Part shown: positions 24,611 through 36,600 of the stretch, one piece after another
Position numbering within the stretch: the first letter of the stretch is position 1
How the letters are laid out: every line of letters starts with the position of its first letter
Assembly (NCBI GenBank): GCA_030141605.1
Contig: JAQGDQ010000012.1
Location: 248,001-312,000, forward strand
Direction of reading: 5' to 3'
Origin: Tubiluchus corallicola
Lineage: Eukaryota > Priapulida > Priapulimorpha > Priapulimorphida > Tubiluchidae
DNA: 64,000 nt
Made by a program: the position numbers and the translations under genes
Notes under the pieces: generated by a model
Databases searched by the model: none
Told to the model about the DNA's origin: nothing
What the model saw: the letters and a program-made list of their open reading frames with translations, nothing else

Positions 24611-27600
24611 CTGCAATGTAATGTATACAGATGAGATCGTGTCAACCATTCAGTCTGCTATTGCAGGTCTATTTTCACACTAGCAATATAGAAGTACTAT
24701 TTCAGCAGCAAAATTGTGTTATGTTAATTTTGTTTGTTTTCTAGTACACTAAAAAACTTTTGAAAAAATGTTGATACAGCCTTGTATTCAAATAATTTAC
24801 ATGTATGGGATTGGATATATTTAAATATAAAGGCTTTATTTAATCTGTTCTGATGTTCTAACAATTAATTGCTGGCCCAGCGTAGCAGCTCGCCAATGTT
24901 ACTGATCATAATAGGAAGTGTTCTTATAAGATAAGATGATACTGCAAAGAATGAGGCATCATGAACGGAAAATAAAAATAAAAATTCTGCAGGAATATAG
25001 TCAAAACTGGGGCTGATGTGTATTGCTTGCAGTTTTGTCAAGTAAATATTCTTGAAAGTTTTGATATTCTTTATAGTAAAAGGTTTGCCTAAGTTATAAA
25101 CTAGAAAGGAAGGACAGATGAAAAACAGAAGTGGAATTGAAACAAAAGATGGTCAAAGGTGAAATCACAAAGAATACAATTCAAAAACGAGATCTCATTT
25201 TTTGCTCAAATTATTATAATCAACAAAGTGATCAGAGAATCAGAAATTGTACAAAATTCCATGTTACTTTCGTTACAAATCGATCAATTAGTATGTCTTT
25301 TCCTCTGAGTAGTAGGTTTTACTGACTGTTTACTTGTCTGTATTTATGCATATACTCAACTTTGCTTGCTGGTGCCAAAAACCTTGCATTATTTACATAT
25401 TAATATGCATTGTTTGAGAGCTCCAAGCATGCTCAGCATTTATAAAAATGAAGCATGCATTTGTATCCCATTGTTGTGTCCACATGCAACAAACAACAAA
25501 ATAACTTCACTAGTATGTCATGCTGTTAATTTTACGAAAGTGCAGTTCAAAAACTAATCAAAATCATAAGTAAAATATTAGGATGCTGTGCATTCAGGTA
25601 GTGAAAAAGTAAACGAAATTTCAGTTTGGTTTCTTGAGATATAAATTCAGAACAACAATGTATTTTTTGTATCACACTGTTCTAAGAAAACCTATGTTTA
25701 GTGGAATAATTGAAATATTATCGATTGAAAACAGTTTCTTCCCAATTCTTATTTTCTACACTAAGGTATCTCATCACAAACACGGCTGCTGCAAGTGTTA
25801 AAGTATCTGTGATTGTTTGTTTTTTTATATAAGCATTTAATGTCTGCACATTGTTAGCAATTAATCAATGACAACATCAAACTGTAGTGCTATGTGTTAT
25901 GAAAAACAATGCTCACGAAGTTCTCTACCCAAGCAAAGAATTTTGTTATGCAATTAAGTTTTTAAGTTTAAATACAAATAAATAAAGTTAGTAAAATTAT
26001 TGGCTAGCAACAAGCACAAGCAAATTTAAGGAGGAATAGCTACATGACGAGGTCTTATGGCAATAACATAAAGAGTAGCTACTAATTTTTTTCCATGTAT
26101 CAGTTGGCAGAAAGAATGGTCATAAAATGAGTTGATCAGCTTCATGTCACAGCAAATGGCAAAGACAACTACAACAGGGGAATAAGAGAGTAAATAGCTG
26201 CCAGAAAATATCTTCAAAAGTGAAATTGTGCTGGATGTTATTCATTAATATTCATCTTAAAAATCAACTGAAAAACAACTTTTATCACTCATTGCAGTTT
26301 TATTACATATTTTTATGAGAAATACGGCAGCAATTACAAAGAAACATTTCAATGAGTTCTTATATACAGTAAAACAAATTTGCTCTGGCTACTTAAATAA
26401 TAGCAAAAATGGCAATAATAAAAAATTGCAATTACTTTTGAAAAAAATAACAATATAATTTGGTAAAATCTATTATTGCCGAAAAAATTTCTATCCAGCA
26501 CCATATACATATAATTCAAGCGGTTAACTATATTTTTGCATCTAATTACGACAAATATCTCAGTATTCTCAAAAATGACTTAAAGCTTATCTGTACAATT
26601 CCATCTTCATGGCTGCTCAGTAGGGAGAGCCACTTTCAACACAGCCTAGAGAAGGGCTGGAGGCTGCTGGCTGTTCTGTGAAAGAGAAAAGAAAAGCAAT
26701 AAAAATGTGAATTAAATAATAAAAGTGAAGTTAGAAATTAACAGTGAAATAAAAGTGCGTGTGAATGCGGTTAATCCCGTTAATTAGTACCAAAAGTTAA
26801 ATATTAATAAATGTAGCAGAAAAGGAAATTTTCTGAAACTATCATGATGACCACACAACTATGTCACCTTATAACATTGTGGTATACACTCTTACATAGT
26901 GTATGTGGTAGTGTAGTATAAAAATTATGTAGTGGACAGCAAGTAATTACTTAGCCAAAATTATTACTATAAAATTCTAGTAATATCATCTGGCATATTA
27001 TTTCAGTTATTTAGGGCATTTAATAACAAAATAACAGGTATAAGCCTATATATTTCATAGCTGATACTATCAATCTACCACAGTTAAGTCCCTCACTCCA
27101 TCAACAGTGGAACAATATAAGTGGCTTAAATCCATGGTGGCTTTTTATTAAATAAACTTAGATCAGCAAACAGATCAACTTTTACAATTTGATACTTGCG
27201 AGTGCACACCTGTCACAGTGTCAAATTATTAAATTTACTGTGCAACAAAGCAAGTGCACTACACGGATATTGTCATTGTTTTTTACAGTAAAAAATGATA
27301 CCTAAAATCATAAATAGTCAGTAGTGAGCATTTTATGAATAATTCTGCACGCGTCACAAAACTCAGAGGACAAGAACAGTAAATAGGGAAAGAAAGTATG
27401 AATGACAACATAAACAAAATGTAACCACAAAATTAAATGAGCTAATGCAGCAAGACATACATGTAATTGAAACAGAAACTTAAAAAGTCATATTAGTAAA
27501 ACTAATGTATTACAATGATCTTATACACCTCAAACCCACATGCTTTTGTTGCAAAAAATAAGCTAAAAATAATGAATTTTTTTTTACCATTTAGGATGAT

Positions 27601-30600
27601 GATTCATGCAAATGAATACAAAATATTTTAGTAAAATTTTATTAATTTGCTCAGAGAATACGGTTGAAACAGTGAAAAGCTTCAAATAATAGAGCAGCAT
27701 GCTTATGTGTGCGCATAATGAGGTCAACCATCAAATGACTCACCAACAGAAATAGTAATGAACAGGTTATTCAGAGCAAGCTGAGAAAATTAATTATGTA
27801 CTGAAGAAAGATCTACTACATGTGGGGAATGAACTACCAAAATAAACCATATGGCAGTAAGCTATCTAGTGTCAAGTACAACTTTATCACGTTAAACAGA
27901 TTTTTCCTGATATAATGTTGGAACTTGAAATGTGGTCTTGTTTTCACCTTCAGATATGTAATCTTGGGTTTTAATCTCTTTTTGGGACTTACATTAGGTT
28001 TTTGTCACGCGCAATAGTGATCATGCATCAGAGACGCTGGACAAGGGAAATATCAATGGATTTCTTCTGCTACTGCTTTAAGAAAAGTTACACATTTCAT
28101 TGACTTGATTTTACAAGCGAACCTATCAATATCAAATTTTAGAAAGACTGTCCGCAGTTTCATAAAATAAAGTAAATTTTTAGAAATTAACTGGGAAAAT
28201 CTTTTACTTGACAAGATGCAATTTACTTTAGAAACAGATAACTGATAACATCCTACTTTACTAAAGTGCCAGCAACAACTTCATCCTTACCATCGAATAT
28301 AGTTATCCACTTCACATACTCTAGTGAAGTATGTGAATTTAAGTAGTTAATTTAGGTGTAATTACAGCCTTGTGCATAATCAGACAGAGAAACGGCACAG
28401 AAGAGTAAGAAACTATATTTGTATAAACGGTACTCAACAAGATTTTTCAGTTAGCCCAATCAAATTGACAAAAGGCAATTATTTGCCTTGGGAAAAAATT
28501 CTAACGATAAAGGGACATTTGAACAGTAATGCTGCTTTACTTGCATGCACTTATTTTGTTAAGCAAATTATTATTGGTAGCATACCGCATTTTATGCGCT
28601 TATTTTCTGCTGCCTTAATTTTTGTTTTTCTCATGGCATAATTATTTTGGTTGCAGTTTCTTATAATTTTGCAGGTTTATACCAGTTTGCAAGTTCTTGC
28701 ATTTTATGAGTTTATAAGAATTTGCTGTTTTCCTCTTGATTTTGCTTCATTTTTTGCATTTGTTTTTGTTGGTTATGATAATACAATGCACAAACCAATT
28801 TGTTTCAGTTGGTGTCATGCTAGTGTCACTTCAGCTCAATTTTCTCACTATATGCTTATTTCAGCTCTGCATCCATTTTCGTTTATGCTCAGTTGGTCCG
28901 CTCAATTGAACAGCTTTTGTTTTCAGTGATTATTTGTTTTCAGTCTTGTTTTCAATCCTTATGCATGCTTATTTCAAAACAGTTATTATTTTTATTTTTA
29001 TTTATTTTTTACTTTATGCTTATTCACTTCTGGTAATTTCTTGTTATCATGCCTCAACTGTTTTAGTTTAATTAGCAAAGGAAACATTTGTTGATTTATG
29101 TTTTTTTATTTTGGCATATTGTTTTGCCATTTAAAATTACGTTGATTTGTTTGCTTGTTATCATTTTATCATTATAGCATCTTTTCAGTTTGACAGACTT
29201 TGTTAGTTTCATTCCAGCTTACATGTACACAGCCAGAATTTGTACACAAAATTCTTGTAAATGAGTTATGTGAAATAAATGACTTATGACCAATTTTTCA
29301 CTAGATTTTCTTTTACTAGCTTTAACTAGAATGGTGGCTCATTCGTTAACCATTACGGCTTTCTTGCCATCCATTCTCTAAACCAGTAACTTGTTTTGTT
29401 TATATACTAGATAATATTGTGTGCAGTTACAAGTGATGAATAAATTTATTTGAATCTGAATCTGAATCTAAATCTAGTACTGCAACTGTTTCCTTAATTT
29501 TCATATGTTAATTTGCAGTAAAACTGTTGCATTCCACAATTACTCTGTTTGACTTTTTTATTTTTTCAAACAATTTTCATCGATTACATTTCCTGAAAAA
29601 CAAACTGGATAATAATGAATTACCAATGAACTGACAGACTAAAAAATGTAAAAGATTGAAACCGAAAAACAGGAATTTTGCTTACCAGGTACGCTAGCGT
29701 GATGCATAGTTTACACATAAATCAGTGATATTAACCACATTTAAAATTACTTACCTGGAGGAGTAGCAGGGGGCGGGTCATTTTTCTTCACTGTAGCAGC
29801 ATAACTGGGTCCAGGAGTTGCTACCGGCGAAGAGGTTTGTCCAAGAGAGATTGCTGTTGATGATGGCAAGTTTGCATCCTGCTCACCGTAAAGTCTGCAA
29901 ATAATATTTTTCATAATTTTTTCACTATGAGCAACACAATATCATGACACTTTAACAAGCCTGTTACCAAATTAACAAATACATAACACATTAGATGAAC
30001 AAAACGTAAATTATGACACTAATGCACCACTTAAAGTTTATCATGAATGTCTACTGCATTTTAAAGTCTGGCTGCTTGCAAAACTAAATAACTGTTAAGC
30101 ATTTCTAAGTATGAAATGTCACCCTGTGCAATATAATAAATATTAATAAAATTAATGCTTGCACTTTTACATGTATTATCAAATTTCTGTTTACCTGTAT
30201 GACATACACATCGGTGCTACTAAACTCCATCAAGGAGTAACAACTGATTTGTTAGAATATAATATATAATGCGAATAAAAACGCAGCAATCCAATAACAG
30301 ATTGCAGTTAACAACCACAATTTTAAAGAGGCTTTTTTACAATTTTATGAAATGCATTTTGCCAATCTTTCATTCGTAAATGCAGATAAAGCTTGTTCAA
30401 TATAGGTTAGTAAATTCAAAGTTGTTATTTCAACATAAATATTAAGAACCTTACAATGCAAAGAATTTATGTTAACACATACCTGTGCTGTTTTAAGAGA
30501 GTGCATTCTCCTCCTTCAGTTGGATCAATGTTGTACATGTACAGATAGCCTTCATATGAAGCCACCAACAATCTCGGTACCTTCTGTATCCTAAGCATCA

Positions 30601-33600
30601 AGAAAACTGTTTTCAGCAAACCTCTACAATTCTGATTACACTCACTCCATAGCACCACAGCATCGAAAACACTGCTAGCATCAGCATCACCCCTGATGGT
30701 GCAACCACTAGCCGTAATATTAGTACCAGAACCATCAGCACCACCACCACCACCAGCAGCAGCAGCACTAGCTTGACTATGAACACCGACCAGCAATAGC
30801 CTGCAAGCCTGAGCAGCAACAATATACCTAACACTTGTAACATTACTCTTCCTCAAAAAATGCAAAATGACAATTTTGTACACAAAACAATTGTCAGAAT
30901 CTATGCAATACTTTACAGTGCTGTGAAATTTAGAGAAATTAAACAAGATTACTGCTTGACACTGGAACTTTAACACATTCAAATTCATAATTATAAGCAG
31001 GCCTGTTCAATTCACAACCTGCCTGTAGGAATTTCTATACAAAATATAAATTGTATACATACATGGCTAAAGCGCAGACATTTTTAACACCGGAGAAAGG
31101 AAGCCGCACAGTGGCAAAATCACGGCCCTGACTGAACATCTCCGTGACTTGTTGGGGTAAATACTGAGACGTCGTGCTAAGGGCTTTACCAAAATACCCA
31201 ACCCAGCTCTGTGGTTCTTCTGCAGGCCTGAAATAAAAAAGATGTGTATTAAACATCCTTACAAAAAACAATAAAAGAGAATAAACAAGGCAATATGCTA
31301 CAATTGTACCCTAAATACCAATAACTTAAAACACTTACATGTTCCATGAAACATGAAACAGTTACCCTTGTTACTGACAGTATCACATTTTACACAAACA
31401 CAAAATAAACCCACATTACAAACTCAATTAAACAAACACAAATGTAAACTAGAAAAAAACTGACGAATCAAATGCACAAGTTTTTGATGCAGTATTTAAC
31501 AAAACGGCATCTTACTAATAAAATGCACAAGACATTTATATGGAAGTAATGAATTTTGGCATTTTACAGCCTACTAGAGCCATAGATTTTCAAATTTCAT
31601 GGGTATGCAACAGAAAGATTGCTACTCTGCAAAATGTGAGGCAAGTAATGAATGGCATGTTCTACTTCAAGAACTGTACTCAATTGTTAAAGTTAGGCAA
31701 AAACAGCCGTTGATCAACAAACTTTTGTAATATTGACTAATATGCAGACCAGCAATCTCTTGGTTGCGTGCACATGGCATCTTAACCTGTGAGTAGAACT
31801 TACTTTTCACGAACTCCCTCTAGCCGGAATATATGAATAGTCTCTGTGTTGCTGGAAACACCAAGAAACACGGAATCTGCACTGAATGCTAGCGAGCCGA
31901 TTGACACACACCTATAACACATATAGTCAAGTTTACATTTTTACAATTTCTCTACATTAAAGCATGACAAGTAAGGCCCATTTATCTATTCATATATTAA
32001 AGAAATCACCGATTATGGTATGCACACACAAAGAAAACATATGTAAAACTGAATTTAAACAAAAAAACAACCCAAATTGGAATCACTTAATGAAACACTT
32101 GGATTATTATTATACTAAAATTGCCAACAATGCCAAGGTAGTTGTTTAATTTTTTTTCCTTGTATACATGCTGCAGCTTTTAAGAGAAATTATTTCTTAC
32201 ACAATTTTATTAATACTGCTAAGCGACTTAAGAAAATTATTGCTATTAGAATCATTAATATGCATTGTAGTATTCAACATATAAGCATAGACTTAAAAAC
32301 GGCACAGTTTGACAGAAGCCTTATAGTTTGACAAGGAAAGCAGTAGATTCTTCTATGAAGAGAGTTAAATCTTGTAAAAAATTTCAAGCTCTGAGTTTTT
32401 ATACTGACCAAATTAAATTGTCAACTGACTTGAACTAAGGCAAGTTTGCGGCAGAGACAATGTTAGTAATATGAATATAATAAATGAATATTTTTATTCT
32501 TACTGTTACTCTTATTATGCATATACATTTTATGTAAACGAGTTTCTTATGAGGTGTATAAACTTTTTATACTACAATTTTTGTAAAATTTTAAGTTTGA
32601 AATAAAAGATTATTCAAATATTCCAAGCTTTTGTGTACTTATTACTATCAAGTTAGCTAATATTACAACAAAATTTGTCGTACAAAGCTAATCGTTAATG
32701 CTGTAATTAGTGGAGATTAATCTTTATACATCATTCCTACTAGATGGAACAGTATTCCTGCTGTTACTTCTAGTGTGTGATTCCTTACGATAGTTTTTTT
32801 CTCTGTGGTATATTCGATTCGACAGATCTGGTACAGATCACCACATGAAACATTACACAGCAATTTGTATAAGAAGCAAACTTACATTGCTTCAGTCGTC
32901 ATGTACACACCTTTAATAATATTGCAAAAGTAAGAGTATTATTTATTTCCTAGAGCAGATCAAGGGGTTGAATGAAATGATATGGAATTTGGCATGAAAA
33001 CAGAGTTGGCAGAGGAGGGTGACAAAGACCAGATTTCCTTTACAAGAACATACCACGAGAAGTTAAAAGTTGAGTCTGCTTTTCGGTTAAGTATGGGTTT
33101 TTATAAAAGAAACTTCACAAAAAGGTACAGAAACTATAACACCACAACTTACAAATAAGTGGTGTACTAATCAAACACGACAAGTTGAAAAACAATATTT
33201 TTGCTTTGTAAGCATCTCTATCTTATACAGTCTATTTTAGTTGTACAAGCTTATACAGGCAAACTTACACAAATTTGAATGTAAATTTACACAAATTATG
33301 CCAAACTGCAAAATACAAAGAACCAAACTTCCCAAGTAATCATACATTGCTCAAGAGATATGTACACATTTTAGTCAGTGTTTGGCTTACACGCCCAAAA
33401 AACAATAAACCGACCCATTTCAAGCAATTTTAAATTTATTGGGTTTATTAGCTTAGGCTTATGCTTTGAACTGCAGTACCTTAGAAAATGTATAGGCATT
33501 TAAAACATAGGAGAGTTAACGTGATGTAATTTAAAAACTATGTAATACTAGTACTGTGTTACACTACATGACTGAAATTTCTACTGTAGCTTTTTAGGGT

Positions 33601-36600
33601 ATTAAATTAAATTACAAATTAAATATATTCACATTAACTCATCAAAGCACTAATAATTTTCAAATTCAGTCTACATTTAGCTTTCCAAAATATTTGAAAT
33701 GAGAAAATGCAGCGATTGCTGGCCTCCCACACTGGACTTTGGTACAGGAACATTTAGGCAGTCCTCTGTAACCTCTAGCTATACATCTGTGTAAAATCTC
33801 ACTCATTTTATTCATTCTTCGCAGCTCTTACAAAACATAAAAATTTTAACTAATGAACGACTCGTCTCACAACTGAAGTCATCCAGCTTATAATAAATAT
33901 GAATGAAAGTTACTAAGACGAACTTTAAAAGTCTAATGATACCTTTTTACACCTCGACGAAATTCAAACAATTTTGTCCCATCTGGCACAGAGAATACAC
34001 GAATAACAGTACCCTTGTCTGATGCCGTAGCAATTTTTGTTCCGTGACAATTAAAACAAACAGCAGCAAGAGGATTGTCATGTGCTGGGATCATAGTTAC
34101 AGCTTTCTGAAAGCATACAATTTAATCATTTAATCAGGTGAATGCAATGCACACCACTCAGAACTTTTACAAAAAATGTTCTTCCTTAACAGTTTAACAG
34201 ACTCATGCATAATTTTGCTATATTCAGCTTATCATGTTAAGATGTCACTAGGCTGTTTTTGCAAGTTCAGTGAATGTATACCTTGGTCAGGATATTACCA
34301 CATTTTCTTTCATCACATTAGGAACTAGTAACTCCTTTACAAGATGACCAAGATCATCTAAGTTAGTAGCTTTACTTAGTCAGCACAAGAACAGTTCATA
34401 CCACGACAGTCACTGGCATGCCCATAGGAGAAATTTGCTGAACTAATAGCAAAAACTAGTTCTAAGCAGAACAAAATGCTTCTTTGAAGCAGTGTATTTT
34501 ATTTACACTATCTAGAGTAGCCTAATATAGAATCACGTATCTATCATATCGCAATGTACAGACATTGTTTAAGAAGCTACTCACCAAGTTTATAGCATCA
34601 AAGATCTGTACTTCACCAATGGAAACGTTGCCAGGATATGCAAGATAGCATGTATCACTGTTCGTAGAGAGAGAACATAAACCTAGAAAACAACTTTTAC
34701 AGTAACATCACATACACTAAACAAATAAAAGGGAAAAGAGTGATGACCTTTAGTTGACTCTGGTTGTGGGTCTTCTACTTTCTGACTCCTTTCTGAACTT
34801 TTAAACTTCGGGTTTGGAACAGGATGAGCGATTTGGGACGGCACTGAATTTTCGGGAATGGGATCAGAGAAAAGTTTGGATCGAGGTTCAGGGGTTGGGA
34901 TTGTTCAGAATTTCCGTATTTGACAGCATGATTAATCTTTGGTAGCAATTTTTAGTATTCTATGAAAAAACGTCATATTTTCCAATGAACTGCAATAAAA
35001 TACAGCCTCTTAATTTCTGTAAATATAACAAATGAACAATTAATTTAAATTAATACTGTTTTAACATTACTCAATGCACATATTATCATTTTTAACACAC
35101 CATAAAATCATGACATAACATAATATGCTTAAGTTAAACGTTCACAACAAATCTGAATTCAAAAAACTAATCAAAAAATTACTAAATGGTATCAACATTT
35201 TCCCAAATTAGCTGGCAACTAAAGACATCATTAATTAATTATGACTATGATTACTGGATTTTATAAACGATTGGAGTTTATTTTACCAATTATTACCCAT
35301 TGGGGTAATGAGTTGGAGAAAGAAAGGAGACACTGAAAAATTATGGACAAGTTGGGATTTGAAGCCGAGGCCTGGGATTAGTACGCCCATACTCTACCAG
35401 TTGAGCTACCAGTCAACATGACAGAGCAGGCCTGAGATTTCCTCCGTGTAGCTCACAATCCAACAGTCCCATGACCCATGACAGTAAGTGGATGCTTATG
35501 AATACGTTCCCAAATTCGAATTACTACACTTGCCAGTGCAGCTGAAGCCCAAGTGTGCAACACTTTAGCTCACAAACGTGCACATTGTGTAAGTTGAACA
35601 AAAAAGAAAAAATGTAATGTGATGTATCAAGGATTCTGTTTATTTGCACTAAATAATTGCTTTTTAGACAATATGTAATACACGTTTTTTGTTCTTGATC
35701 AATCTGGATACATTGAATTATAGCTCAACAGCTGATAACAGCAATTAATTCGATTAATCACCGGTCACTAGCGTGCGCATAACTTCAAAACACTCAAATT
35801 AATGTTTTTTCTGATTAGACAAATAAGAAATACCTGTAGGATTAGGGGGAGTATCACGTATCGTGTGGAGAACTTTCATATCCCGAATGTTGTGTATATA
35901 TAGGCTTTCCTCCAGACAAACTACCAACCGCTAAAGCAAAAAGAAAACAAAATGTAAGCAATTATGATAAGAAATATAGATCTATAATGTTTTTACACTT
36001 AACATCTATCAGATTAAACACAAACTGCTTGCATACTTTCAATTATGACTGGTGTAAGCACAACCCACGAACATCTTACCCAGTCATATTGTTAGTGCAC
36101 GCAGAACATAATACACTAATAGAATGCCACAGCATTTAAAAACCTATTAGTTACTCAGTCAACCTCAATGTAAGTTAGTGATAGACCAATCCAATGGAAT
36201 AGAAAGGCAAAGCCACATGCAAGCTGAAATAATTAAATGTTGATAACGAATCACAAGGCCTAAATAAACCAAAGCTAATATTAGTCAATAGGCCCATGTA
36301 CATAGTATTCTAGAGCTACTTTGAAATAATTAGTTTAATAGTTTTTACTTACCGATCGATTCAACTTGACTGCTAATATAGTGTTTGAGTAACTGTAGTT
36401 GCATATCTCTGTTCCCTTTTTAAAATGACAGACTTTGAGCTTGCGAGGTGATGACAAGCTAACAACGGCAACTAAACTACTAGAGAAAAGCCGCTCCACG
36501 ATGCATATGTCATCATTCTCTGCAAAAATAGTATTATTTCTAACATCAATATAAGATTAATACCCAAACTAACTCAAAAACAAATTTACAGTATCTTCTC

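Noticed and set aside
28372-28929. Two plus-strand frames of about 90 codons each
   Set aside because: They lie in a WIPI intron, have no homology and are AT/T-rich by chance.
30467-30988. 173-codon minus-strand frame with poly-Ala and Gly-rich part
   Set aside because: Only 30590-30483 is a WIPI exon; the upstream part is intron (acceptor at 30591), and the Ala/Gly run is a GCA/CCA triplet repeat.
35340-35425. Functional tRNA gene
   Set aside because: Acceptor stem does not pair, box B is altered and the anticodon loop is enlarged; better explained as a SINE head.
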